NCBI GenBank assembly: GCA_037783415.1
Contig: JAZGTN010000168.1
Span: forward strand, 434,001-498,000
Direction of reading: 5' to 3'
DNA: 64,000 nucleotides
Origin: Leptasterias polaris
Taxonomy: Eukaryota; Echinodermata; Asteroidea; Forcipulatida; Asteriidae
The notes under the pieces are model-generated. The model had not been told where the DNA came from. It saw nothing but the letters and a program-made list of their open reading frames with translations, and did no database searches. A program made the position numbers and the translations under genes. Of the stretch, positions 1 through 11,081 are shown in pieces (position 1 is the stretch's first letter; each line of letters begins with the position of its first letter).

Positions 1-313
1 GAGCTGTTGATAGTATAAAACATTGTGAGAAACGACTCCCTCTGAAGTAACGTAGTTTTTGAGAAAGGGGTAATTTCTCACTAAAATATTTGAATCTGAA
101 AAAGACTTCAGGCCTGAAGCCTTTTTCAGGCATCTGATTGAAAGCACACAAATGTGCAACAAGGGTGTTTTTTCTTTCATTATTTTCTTGCAACTTCGAT
201 GACCAATTGAGCCCAAATTTTCACAGGCTTGTTATTTTATGCATATATGTTGAGATACACCAAGTGAGAATACTGGTCTTTGACAATTACCAAACGTGTC
301 CAGTGCGGCTTTT
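1..313 (-). repeat. MITE-like repeat, family A (cut by window edge)
   Basis: This matches, in reverse orientation, the repeat at 15105-15475. Shared blocks include the terminal part reading GACAATTACCAAACGTGT (279-296), a conserved block around the 'caagggtgttttttctttca' stretch near 160, and the 'ctgaagtaacgtag' block near 40. The terminal repeat starting with AAAGGCACTG and the two-copy occurrence suggest a non-autonomous DNA transposon. The left end lies outside the window. No coding capacity. Confidence 0.7.
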
Positions 314-3294
314 CAATGGCCAACAGAAGTCACATTTCAAGGACCAGTATCGCACTTTGTATGAGGACCTAACATATCCACTGCATAACATACCTGGGAA
401 CATTTAAGGTCGATCAATCGGTTATCAGAGTCACAAGAAAATAGTGAGAGAAAAAAAACCTTATATGTTTCGGACTAGCTTTTATATATATAAAAACTTT
501 ATAGTTTGTATACGCATTTAAAAAATATAGCACTATAAGTATAGGCAACAAAATTACAAGCGGAAAGTTTTCCAGCATGACAATTTTTCTGCCATTTTGT
601 TGGGTCTTTTTGTCATTCTGATGCATTTTTTGTGGCTGGATGTTAAACAAATCATAGCAAATTGATGTTTCCCAATCGTGCTGGGGCGCTAAAAGTACGA
701 CCGCAGATGTCAAAATTTCGAGGGAAAAATACCGAGTACATACAGCTAGCGCCCCAGTTGCTGGGTCTAGTCTAGTCTAGTCTAGTCATAAACTCCCACC
801 TACCATGGGCCCGCTTTTAAACATAATGCTCTCTGGGTGCAACGTAGGACTTTTTAAAAGCCCTACACAAATTTGTTTTTGAGTTTCAAAATTGAAAAGT
901 CGGGAGAATTATCTTCAAGGTATGGCTACCAACTTCTCATTGCCTCCTTCAACGATACAATGGAAAGGGTTACTGACTATCCTCCATACTGCATCTCCCT
1001 TGTGTGCATGGTTTACCGTGTGCATGCACAACCAAACAATGCGCGTTTGCAATGATCATGTTTTGATCGTCCGCCCATAGTATACAGTGATTGATTGATT
1101 GATTGTTTTGCGCGGGGATTAAGTTGCGGGAACAAACATGAAACGTTTGGTGGCGCAAATTTGAACGTCTGAACTTCATGTTTACAGACATGACAGATGT
1201 CTCATCAAGCGACGTGCGTGAGTATATGACGAGATTGTAGTTGTGTTTACATCGATCGGCATCTGGTACTAAGACTAAGTTGTAAACGATTGCATTGAAG
1301 TTTGAAAAATGAAAGGTACGCCTACCTTGCTGTTTACTTCAGGCAGTGGAAATTGCCAGCAAGATTAGATATCCATAAGTCATAACTTTTACTGGTCCAC
1401 CCATCACATGGAGGTCCTACCTCCATGGTCCACCCATCCAGACCATAGCAAGGACCAGGCCAGGGTCCACCTTTCACAGTGAGTGTGTTACTCGGCCCAT
1501 CATAGAGCAATTTGTTCAATGCTCCACCCCATGATACCCCATAATAGAGCAAACGCAAAGACCTTGCTCTAGTCTATGATGACTCAACTGTATGGAAGGA
1601 GTTTGTTTTGATGTAGAATTTTAGAACAGATGAATAGCTGAGTTATTTAGGCCCAGCTGTTAGTTTGTCTGTAGTCATTGATTGAATGAAATGAAATAAA
1701 GTTAACAGACTCTCTACGCGTACCTCCAATGATCTCCATCCATGGTTGAAGAAGCATTTTGTAATGGCGTCTTCTTGGCCAAACAGTTTAGCACATATAA
1801 GGGTTGAGGCATGAGTCCTTGTTGTGATACTTGCCCTCAAGCAAGATATTTAACTTTGCTTTTACATTATAATTAATGGGTACCTGCCAGTGCTAGAGTA
1901 TCCTCCCCTGTCCGGTTTTCGATGTACTATGCCTTTTTCTTTGAATTGAAAAAAAAAAAAATTATTCCATAATCAACTGATTCCCTAATTACCTTCCTTT
2001 GTTTATAAGAAGTATGCAAACATATATTAAAACGTGATGGACATTGAAACTTTCACACCACGCACCGATCTTCGATGACTTCAATAGCGTCCCATTTGTT
2101 TTGAGTTTGACCTGTTTTCGATGCAAACAAGAAAGTATGGTGTCCGGGTGAAGCCATACGTGGAAGAAACATCTGCAGTGACTACAAGTGTTCTGTGAGA
2201 CTTTGTGTATGACTCTATAGCCAGCAGTTGTCTTCATTTTATTCAACATATTTTTTATTAAATTTTAAAAATTACCATGGTAATTTGCAAAAACAAAAAA
2301 CAAAAAATATATATAAATAAAAAAATGTAAATAATTCTTGGCTTTCAAATCTTATTTTTATTTAGTTTTATGCCTTTTTATGTTTCTTAACATTTATACT
2401 AAAGCATATAAATAAACAGTGATAATCGAATCACAAAGCCGATGTTGAAATTTTAATATTAATAACAATAATGATATGAGTGTTACAAAAGAAATTCTCC
2501 AGACTATTAGAAAATGATATAAGGCACATGGCTTCTTTAAACCTCTGTATTTTTTTCCCCAGAATGCTCAGCAGAATGTTCAGTCACATGATTTGATCAT
2601 CGTGAATTGTGAATTGAAAAAGTGTTTGATGAAACTTTTTCGGTGGGGAAATGTTTTTTGATGGCCCCGACAGTATGACATATTTTTGTACCTTGTAGAA
2701 ATGCCTAAAATACCACATTTTGCATTTACAAGTGCAACTAACCAGTGGAGCCTTTCATGTTTCTAAGTTTTGGTCAAATGAGAGGAGACTCTTTGCTTGG
2801 CAAGTCAAACCACAAAAATTGTATCTAGGGACTGTTTACATCGCGCACAGAGAGGTCAAAGATTTGCCTCGATTTCAGGGACGCCCTGAATACAGGGCGT
2901 CCTACGATATACGTATTGACCCCCAGCGCACTTCCACGCGCATATCTAGTTGCGATAATCGTAACCCTCCATTGGAATTGACCCCCAAAATTGTGGAAAT
3001 GGTACAAGCACATTTTTCGGAGGTGCCTTCGTATGCAAGGGGTCAATACATTTGAGTTGACTGAGATGGCTTCAAGAATGCTTTGTTATTGAGGGCCAAA
3101 AGGCAAGGGCCGGGTCATGTAATGCAGTTTGAAAAGCCTACATGGCTTGAAAAAGTGCATTTTATTTTTTACACACAATGTATTATTTATTATTATGACC
3201 AGACCATGAAACATACATTTTCTATTCTCTGGTTATGAGTGTCGTCTGCTAAACCTAATTCTGTGCAATGTTACTAAATTCTATTTTCTTTATC
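314..3294. other. Non-coding stretch upstream of the first recognised CEP70 exon
   Basis: I see no convincing exon here. It should be CEP70 intron or 5' DNA. It contains a TCTAG pentanucleotide run (about 764-787) and a GATT run near 1088-1105. A short perfect hairpin sits at 2878-2903 with arms GGACGCCCTG/CAGGGCGTCC, and AT-rich low-complexity DNA lies around 2260-2480. The small open frames have no family resemblance and look like chance. Confidence 0.5.
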
Positions 3295-3515
3295 TCTTTA
3301 TCTTTTTTAAGGCTATATAATTTGTTCGACCAAATAAGTATGCCAGAGGGTGGTGATCGGTCTCTACCAGAAATTGCTTGCCATACAAATATATGTGAAA
3401 CTTTGCAATTCCCCAAACTAATGCGAGACATTCGCGTTCAATGACAGCGTATGCAGATTCTCGTGATTCAAGTGCAGGATTTCAAGTAGAGATGGCTCAC
3501 AGTAGTCACAACGTG
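3295..3515 (-). pseudogene. Degraded Ty3/gypsy retrotransposon, RNase H fragment
   Basis: Read on the minus strand, about 3450-3310 translates to a block typical of the Ty3/gypsy RT-RNase H junction. It has YAVIEREC, then LALVWGIAKFH, then an FLVETDHHPLAYL-like stretch. Upstream residues resembling the usual 'SRALNPAE' segment are visible but interrupted by a stop codon. No LTRs, integrase or gag could be found on either side. This is a dead remnant inside a CEP70 intron; family assignment is by motif memory only. Confidence 0.75.
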
Positions 3516-3964
3516 GAGGTAAAGTTTCTTTCCGCTAACAATACATCACTTATTGACTGCTTGTGCTAGTCTAAACACATTTACTAATAATTTATGTTAC
3601 TAAAGAATGTGAGATGGATTTTTTTTTTGTGCCGTCAGTGAAACTTTCATGGCCGTGTTTAGTTACTTTCACTGTGGACGGTAAGTGGAAGCTTCAGCCA
3701 GATTGTCCTAAACTGTTTACCTAGTAGGGCTAAAGTGTCAAATATTTGAAGTGTTTATACTTCAAGCAAACAAACCTATTGTACCTGCCAGACCAATGTT
3801 GTGAAACCTCTCTCTTCAGTGGGACACCCCCCCCCCCCCCCCAAAAGGGGATTTGGGGGGAGGGTCTCAAGGAGTGAACTCTGCACTGTCCTCTTCCTCC
3901 TACATATACTTGAACACCTTCTCCTTGGAAACATTTTGACATCTGTGTTTCATTTTCTTCCCAG

Positions 3965-6900
3965 AGGGAGATTGCCGTAGTGCTGCAGCAGCTGCATGAA
4001 ATCACAGAATCGGTGTCCAACGATCTACGTGTCTTGAAATCGAACCCATTGCTTGCCAGGTAAGGAGCATCAAGTCGACCTTCTCAACCATCTAAACAAC
4101 AATCCCTGCATAAATCACTCTTGAGTAAATGATAAGTTCAATCCGTTGAATAATTGATCGGGTTATTTTCTTCTAAACAGCTCCTCAAAGAGTCGTCAGC
4201 ATGTCGATCAGATTGCCAGTAAGACAGAGGAAGTCATCCAGATTTTAAACCAGCTTAGTGTCAGGTAAGGATAATATAGACAAACAACTGCAAAATACTG
4301 GTGCTGTATTTTCACAAGAACGTCGAATCCATCCACATTTAGCGAGGTGACAGCGGGTACCAACCTCACTCTGGCTGCAGCATTCGCGAACGGACACCAA
4401 CATTCAGAAATCTGAGAAACGATTCATGCAAATGTTTTATTGATTTCTAATCAATGAGGAATTTTCAGAAAAATGTATTTCGCTGGATGCTTACTACCAT
4501 TACCATCTTTATGACAAGTAAGCTTTGGGATAGAAATTACCCAATTTTTTTGGGGGGGTCTTTACAAAACAGTGACCCTACCTTTATGTCAGATTTGTCA
4601 ATGGGAGGCGACTTCAATGTCTAAAACAACTTCCTTATGGATGATTTAGGAAATTTATCTTTAAGATTACATGCTTATTATACAATTATCTTCAATTCTA
4701 ACTTGGAATGATGTCGTTTGAATTCAGAGTTCAGAACTGGGCAGCTCGGTTGATAGTCTGTGCAAGGAAATTTGACACTTCTCCTACAGGACTTGCACTG
4801 GCTACCAATTAAGGCACGAATTCAATACAAGATCATGATGCTCGTATCCTGTTTAAAAGAGCTTACTGTACGGCACCATGAGCAATGACCGTTGGAAAAA
4901 GCCTCACTTTTTCATCTTTTCTTAAAGACGTGTTTCAAGACATAAGGAGACGAAACTCTCAAGACGCAGGGGAGATGCCCCCATCCCGAAGTCAGACATC
5001 TTAGAGAAGGTCTCAATGCAGCAATATCAAGATATGGAGCAAGTATGTGTAATTGAGTGTTAAATTTGTGCAAGTCACAGTGTGCTACAAAGAGTTTGCC
5101 CTGCAAAAGACATCTTAGTACATTAAGGCCAAATATTAAAAAAACATGTCGCCTCCTTTTTTCTTTTCTTTTTAGGAAAAAAAAAGGATATATTTTAACG
5201 ATATCTGACGGAAAAATAATAAATTTTAAAATAAACAAGATCGTATTTTTAGACTTTAGCACACCGAAAAAGCACACTTAAAAAAGCTGGCAACAATTTT
5301 GAAAAAAAGCCCGTCCGGTTGTCTTGAAAAATAAGTCGGGCGGCCATTTTTGTAAAAAAAATGAAGAAAAAAAAGGCCCTCCTTCCTTTTTTTTTAAAGG
5401 CAGGACGCTAAACATGTTTTTATTTTATTTTTTTCCTAATGGGGAATAGCTTACGTGGGTAGCCCACCTTGTTGGGCTGTTATGGGTCTCTTTTTAACAG
5501 CATTCATGCCACATGCTTCTTGCTATGTCCAGTGCCACAACAAATACATGATGCAGCAATTCAAACGGCAGAAACTTGTTAACATTTTGCTTAATACGTG
5601 TCAGACTTTTGGGCCCCATATTTCCTGTCTTTTGATTGGCCAACACTTTAACGGGCAGAAGCTTAATGTATAATTTAATTGTCTTTTTGTTAATTGAAAT
5701 CCTCTGTTCAGTTTGCCCTGCAGGTGCTCGATGTAGTGGAGGTCGGCGCCAGCCTTAACTTGCCCGTGAAGAATTCCTTGCATCGTCATGGCAACGATAA
5801 ACAAAACAGTCATCATGGTCACAGGCACCGCGATGCCAAGCACAGCACGTGGTGCCAACGATCGTATCGCCACGTTCTACCAACATTAGAGGGTTGGGCT
5901 TATTTATTGGCAGACACTCGGAAAAGGGTAAGTGATTTGTAGTTAATGTTATTCTTGCATCGAGGATTCTAGAGTTCTATGATGCACAATTCCATGAGCA
6001 CCTCAAATGGTAGATCTGCTTAAGCACAAAAAGAAGCTAAGTGCAACAAAAGTATGCTTACCAGAATAAGGTTATCAGCCAAACTACCTTAACACATTTA
6101 CAATTTGTGATTGGTGTCCTGCTCATTTCTGCTAATAGCAGACAATAGTTAAGCAATATTTTCTGCATAAGCGGCTCTATGAAATTGGGCCCAAGGCTCA
6201 ATGTCATGGCTCTGCTTGCTGCTAAATTCTGCGCTTTACAATCGCCATTCTCCGCTTTAGGGCAAGCGTCAAATTTCTGTGCTAGCTGTGTAAGCATAGA
6301 ATGCCTAGTAATGTGAAGAGTGCATGCGCACAATTAAAAATTACTTGGTAACCTGTGGAATATGCTGATATAAGCACGGAATTGCCAGCTTCTGTAAGCG
6401 TTGATTCATTGCTTGTGGTATTTAAGCAGATATTAAAGCAGAGCTATTGGGCTTACTTGCTAGAGCAGATGTCCTAAATACTAGAGTGCTGAGACTGCAA
6501 GATGAAGAGAAACTGTTTCAAATTCTATCACTTGTATACTGTTTATGATTCTTTAAACCAAAAATAAAAACAGTAATGCTGTTTCATGTTCTATATATCT
6601 CGAACATTAACACACTTTTGACAACTGACTCTCTCCCTAGGAACTGCTGTCAGAGGGTCCGCCGGCAAACACAGAACATAGCAAGATGGTTTCCCACTTC
6701 CAGAGGTTGTTTGATGTACCAACAGAGGGCGGTGTTTACACGCGGATGAACGAGCTGTACGTGCGTGTTGGAGAGATGCAAAACATTGTTCACTCGTTAA
6801 AAGACATCCTTGGCATCGGTATGTTCGAGCAAACATCTTGTAGATAAAAGCACAGAGCTGTTGACAATATATTATACCAAAGGGTTTGAAACATTCAGTT

Positions 6901-9900
6901 GACCACACAAATTACTTTTTTACATATGAAGGCCAGTAACTTCATGAAAGAAGTAGTCAGGGCCAGGGCAGATGAAGTGTTCTGTAGGCCCTAGGCACCA
7001 GTGTTCTGTAGGCCCTAGGCACCAGTGTTTCGTAGGCCCTAGGCACCAGTGTTTCGTAGGCCCTAGGCACCAGTGTTTCGTAGGCCCTAGGCACCAGTGT
7101 TTCGTAGGCCCTAGGCACCAGTGTTTCGTAGGCCCTAGGCACCAGTATTCTGTAGGCCCTAGGCACCAGTGTTCCGTAGGCCCGAGGCGCCAGTGTTCCT
7201 TCCATAGGCATGCTAGGGACCAGTGTTCTAAAGCCCTAGCCACCAGTGTTCTGTAGGTCCTAACCAACAGTGTTCTGTAGGTCCTAACCAACAGTGTTCT
7301 GTAGGTCCTAACCAACAGTGTTCCATAGGCCCTAGGCACCAGTGTTCCATAGGCATGCTAGGGACCAGTGTTCTAAAGCCCTAACCACCAGTGTACTGTA
7401 GGTCCTAACCAAAGGTGTTCCATAGGCCCTAGGTACCAGTGTTCCGTAGGCCCAAGGCACCAGTGTCCCGTAGGCCTTAGGCAACATTGTTCACTAGGCC
7501 CTAGCCACCCTTGTTCCCTTAGGCTTTATGTACCAGTTTCCTGTAGGCCCTAGGCGCCATTGTTCTCTCATGTCTGTAGGCCCAAGGCACCAATGTTCGG
7601 CAGGACCCACATTCATAGGGCTTTTTAGCACCAGATTTTATTACAATGTGTTGCTTATTTTAAGGCTTGTTCGCCTTCTACTTGTCTGATGCTTTCGTGA
7701 GGTCCAGAGAGAGGTCTTTAGAATTTTTTCTCGTTAAAGTTTTGGAAAAAAATGTGTGTGCGTGTGCCCAATTATTTTTTCTGTTTCATTTTTGAAGGTT
7801 TGTAACTGAAAAACTTATGTTTGTTTTTATGGGAATAAATTAAGTCTTTCCCCAAAAGTTGTTTTCTTTCCACTGAAAGTGAGGAAGGATCTGAATAATT
7901 AGCCAATTAGAGAGAGGATAAAACAAACAGGAAAGGGGTTTTCTAAAGCAAATTTTGTTGTAATTTGTTTTGGCGTGGCATGCGCACCAGACTCTGATCA
8001 CTCAGCAGATTGTGGGTTCGAGTCTCAGTTTTGACCCTTGTGTCCGTAAGCGAGACACTCGACCATTATTGCTTTGTGTGTTGTGTATTAGTGCACGTAA
8101 AAGAACCCAGTACACTTATCGCGAAGAGAAGGGGTTTGCCCTGGTGTTTCCGGCAATGGCTGCCCGACTGCGCCACAGCACCTTGTAAGCCTTTATAAGT
8201 TGATACTTTAAAAATCGGTCTCATAATTCATAAAAACATCAAACCTCTTGAAAAGTGTCTCTCTTTGTTCAAGCACCTTGAGCACCTTATTGATGGATAC
8301 CTGCACTAAGTAAGACTCAAATATTATTATTTGTATCTCTTCATTTTTCGTTTGACAGATGAGGAAGCCTCTACAGGTTCTGTCGTGACAGCAACTAAGC
8401 AGCTTTGTGAGTTGTACTCAGGATCAACAGCTCATCTACTCGGCCAACTTCTACAACAGGAACGACTGGACAGGTAGAGTTGTAGGGTGTCCTGGCAGAG
8501 CGGTTTAGAGCACTGATTTCAAGTTCTGGTGGTTAAGTCATCGCAGTGTGGGTTCGAATCCTGGTCATGAAACTTGTGTCCTTGAGCAAGATGCTTTACT
8601 ATAATTGCCTATCTTCACCCAGGGGTATAAATGGGTACCTGCGAGGGTAGAGGTTGATATTGTGTATGAAAAAGCTTGGGCTGTATACTCCCCAAGGAGC
8701 TGAGAAAGATTAAAGGAATGTTATTGGCCCAGTGACCAGGGCACTAATGTCAAGCGCGTTGATACGTAATTGTAAAAAGCGCTATACAAGAACTAGTTAT
8801 TATTATTATTATTATTATTAGATCAAAAATCACACCCAGAAAATTGTGTCATTTATATCAGAAAACATTGACTCCTACTTACAGAAGATTTGCCCTGACA
8901 AATGAGTTGGCATACAATTTTACTTCATTTGTTTCAGTAGTATTCAATGTTTTTTTTATTTAATTTTTTATTTTTTTATTATTTTTTTATTCAGTCAAGC
9001 AGTTATACAAGATTACAATAATTCATTTTCAGAGATGGAATAGAAATCAATTGAAAATCACTGCCTGTTTAAGCAAACATGAAGATAAAAACAAAATAGG
9101 TCGTTAAATATCTCTGAGGCTTTGCCACTTACAATTGTGGATGTCTAGCTTATCTCTCTTTTGGGCAATCTTATATTCAATACTCTCAATTAACATAACA
9201 CTTCTTTTGAAGGAATTAAAAACAGGAGGTTTTTCTTCATATTTACATTTATAAATATGTTGTTTACCTAAAATAATTAAATGATTAATCAATAAAACGA
9301 GGTCATAAATGTTATAACCAAACATAATAGAGAACTCTGATAAAGTTATGTTAATCCAAGGCATAGAAGCCATCCAAGCTTGAATGCAACTCCAAAAGGA
9401 TTTTACATAGGGGCACTTAACAAATAAATGAGAAAGCGTCTCTTCCTTGACCTTACAAAAGGTACATTTAGAGCTATTTACTAGCCCGATCTTATGCAAA
9501 AAGACGTTGTTCACTTTTAGTCTATGCAGAAACATAAACTGAAACATCCTAGATTTAATATCTATAGCACATTTGTAAGGCAAAGTGAAAATAAATTTCC
9601 AGTCTTCAGTGTTATATTTTAGTGTTAGAGACCATTACATGACTGGATATTAGAACACGTGAACAAGTGGTTGTGAAACTCTCTGTTCGATTGACTACCA
9701 AATTCTACCAAAAGTTAGTTACATTTTGTTATAGATAGTTCCCAGTAGACGCCATCTTTACGGGCAAATCGCATTTTGGCTTGCAGGCGCGTCAAGCGCT
9801 CAAATTATTAACGCAGCCGCGTCGTTCACAAACCAATCATGCAATGAGTTTGGTGAAATGTGCGCGTCCTGCACGCCGTTCTCACGCGTAACGCGGGACT

Positions 9901-11081
9901 GTGTGTTCCAAATTGCCCGTAAAGATGGCCGACTTACGTCATACTGCAACCTATCTATTGGCAGTTGAAGTCAATGACCGTATGACATGCAACCATCATG
10001 AATTCAATGCTTTCCCATTAAACCACAACTAGAAATATTCTCACATAAACAAAACTTTTACATCACTGCGGGGTCTACAAAAGTCAAAAGCCAACAAACT
10101 TGAAAATGTCATTCTTCAGAAAGCGTTTGGAGAGATAACCCTCCAAGATTCCTTTGAGGCCCTTGCCATTCTGGAGTACTTTCATCTATCTAGTAGGGCC
10201 CAATTATATGGCTCTGCTTACAGCAGAAGTCTGTGGTTACAGGCCATAGAATTATGTGCTTTACAGGGCACCGTAAGTGACAAATTTCACGGTAAGCAGA
10301 GGCATGAAATTGGACCCTAGTCAGAACTAGTCACCCCAGCTACTATTATTGCTATTAAACTATTCTGTTTTTATTTTTATGTAACCAGGGTCATCTCCAA
10401 AATGGACCATTATCGCAAATTTTTTCCTGTTTTTGACGACATGGTGAAGGACCTCATGGAGATTCTAGGTATGAAGTGACATTCCGGGGGCGCGTTATGT
10501 TCCTTATTTGATGCAAAGTGCAGAATTGTTAATTATCTTGGTTCATAGGTGTGATGTAATTCCACTGTAAGCCACGTTCACTTCACACAAACTGGTTCCA
10601 ATGTTTACCAGCTAAAAGCCCATAGGAAGTGCATCAAGCTAATCTTTCTTTGAGGATTGTGCAAGAAAAATGTAATCTTTTTCGATTGATGCCCCTTTCT
10701 CGATTAATTTTGTCTTGATGTCCTTTTAATGTTGTAGTTTTAGCGCTTTTATATTTTAATAGTCGGGTTCGGTGGCTCTTTTGTGAAAATGTGATGTCAC
10801 AGGTCACATGGTCGATACAAAGTTTGCTGCAAATCATCATATCCAACTAAAACAATTTTTTCAACTTGTTGTTTTCCTTCCAACAAAATAAGGCGTACTG
10901 AAACACTAACAAATTACTTGAATAATACCCGCTGTGTCGTCTACTCGTTTTAACTGTCAATCATATTTCCGATTCACCGTCTTTAAAAAAATTAATAAAT
11001 GTATCGTTTGATTTTGCAGGAGTTGTCTCCATGGAGAGAATCGTTCCAGCTGTTCGAGCGCTAAAACTGCTGCTTCCTTGA
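3965..11081 (+). CDS. CEP70: Centrosomal protein of 70 kDa, C-terminal part (spliced, 5' end missing)
   Basis: CEP70 is a coiled-coil centrosomal protein that helps organise microtubules and cilia. Exons read by eye: 3965-4059, 4181-4264, 6641-6818, 8359-8473, 10389-10468 and 11020-11081. Stop TGA is at 11079-11081. Translation of the last four exons aligns nearly throughout with the vertebrate CEP70 C-terminus: [12 protein letters not shown], then [17 protein letters not shown], then a [18 protein letters not shown] block, then [11 protein letters not shown] and stop. The first two exons are weaker matches to the segment just before it, but are open and have good splice sites. Phases join cleanly from 6641 onward. 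The join 4264 to 6641 does not (phase 2 into phase 0), so a small exon is probably missed there. Exons coding for the N-terminal coiled coils were not recognised and are presumably left of the window. Confidence 0.88.
4310..4600. repeat. Degenerate MITE fragment
   Basis: A segment near 4325-4390 ('tttagcgaggtgacagc' and flanks) recurs in inverted form near 14875-14935. The trailing 'gaccctacctttatg' near 4575 resembles the end of that same repeat near 15072. It is a divergent copy of the 14632-15085 element. Confidence 0.5.
4723..4885 (+). pseudogene. Degraded LINE fragment (reverse-transcriptase C-terminal region)
   Basis: One frame gives [18 protein letters not shown]. After a frameshift the next frame gives [15 protein letters not shown]. 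This pair of blocks is the usual order at the 3' end of CR1/L2-type non-LTR ORF2 ('QNxAARL...LHWLPVxxRIxYK'). Stops and the frameshift show it is dead. No full element is seen around it. Confidence 0.7.
4886..6004. other. CEP70 intron segment without a recognised gene
   Basis: AT-rich to about 5450. Between about 5710 and 5890 the DNA becomes GC-richer and is open on both strands (5694-5942 plus, 5601-5873 minus), but neither translation is recognisable. A good donor-like GTAAGT lies at 5928-5933. No matching exon with CEP70 similarity was found. Confidence 0.4.
6005..6455. repeat. Two abutting palindromic MITEs ('GGGCCCAATTTCAT' type)
   Basis: The first copy ends at about 6194 with 'ctctatgaaattgggccc'. 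The second begins directly after it with 'ggctcaatgtcatggctctg' and ends near 6455. The same termini occur around 10197, 18664, 32518, 44488, 52816 and 55951. The internal pieces are built of imperfect inverted 'gctta/taagc' blocks, as usual for hairpin MITEs. Confidence 0.7.
6983..7600. repeat. 24-bp minisatellite in CEP70 intron
   Basis: Tandem copies of a 24-bp unit (consensus GTAGGCCCTAGGCACCAGTG plus four bases) run from about 6983. They are near-identical up to 7190 and increasingly diverged to about 7600. The unit contains the palindrome GCCCTAGGC. Because 24 is a multiple of three the array is open in several frames on both strands. The resulting repeat 'proteins' are artefacts. Confidence 0.9.
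7970..8335 (+). repeat. tRNA-derived SINE, family A, diverged copy
   Basis: It begins with a degraded tRNA-like head ('gtgggttcgagtctcag' B box near 8009). It continues through the family's 'gtgcacgtaaaagaacccag' and 'cgaagagaaggggtttgccc' blocks and ends in an ATT-rich tail near 8325. The same body is seen in reverse at 33014-33428 and 63085-63510. Confidence 0.75.
8487..8820 (+). repeat. tRNA-derived SINE, family A
   Basis: The head resembles a Leu/Ser-type tRNA (A-box 'ggcagagcggtttagagcac', B-box GTTCGAATCC near 8552). A conserved body ('tgtccttgagcaag', 'aaatgggtacctgcgagg', 'tggcccagtgaccagg') and a (TTA)n tail ending at 8820 follow. It lies 14 bp after a CEP70 exon, so it inserted close to the splice donor. 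Confidence 0.85.
8947..9630 (-). mobile_element. 5'-truncated LINE with zinc-finger C-terminus
   Basis: A minus-strand open frame from about 9625 to 9104 encodes the C-terminal end of an L1/Tx1-like ORF2. It has a conserved [20 protein letters not shown] lead, then [18 protein letters not shown] followed by FW. That is the zf-RVT pattern (CxxC...HxxxxC) seen after the reverse transcriptase. No RT catalytic core is present, so the copy is 5'-truncated. The plus-strand T-rich run at 8948-8990 is its poly(A)-like tail. It sits in the CEP70 intron and is not functional alone. Confidence 0.82.
9731..9958. repeat. MITE with 'GCCATCTTTACGGGCAA' inverted termini
   Basis: Inverted arms GCCATCTTTACGGGCAA (about 9751-9767) and TTGCCCGTAAAGATGGC lie inside outer ATAGATAG/CTATCTAT ends. 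The interior is GC-rich with short 'gcgcgtc' inverted pieces. A second, eroded copy is at 31553-31692. Confidence 0.8.
10197..10320. repeat. Hairpin MITE ('GGGCCCAATT' type)
   Basis: It starts 'agggcccaattatatggctctgcttac' and ends with its imperfect reverse complement, near 'aagcagaggcatgaaattgg'. A short element wholly built as an imperfect stem. Confidence 0.75.
10755..10830. repeat. Dispersed repeat shared with 48868-48920
   Basis: The block 'atgtgatgtcacaggtcaca' and its flanks ('ggctcttttgt') occur here and again at 48868-48920, near the second ATIC exon. The size of the full repeat cannot be set from two copies. Confidence 0.6.

Noticed and set aside
3430..3523. Extra upstream CEP70 exon ending in a GTAAAG donor
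   Set aside because: The plus-strand frame has no CEP70 resemblance, while the minus strand reads as a Ty3/gypsy RNase H block across the same bases.
6920..7339. 139-codon minus-strand frame (and overlapping frames on both strands)
   Set aside because: It is a translation of the 24-bp minisatellite; a stop-free unit divisible by three is open in several frames.
6983..7600. CRISPR-like direct repeats
   Set aside because: The units are contiguous without unique spacers, and the context is animal genomic DNA with introns and SINEs.
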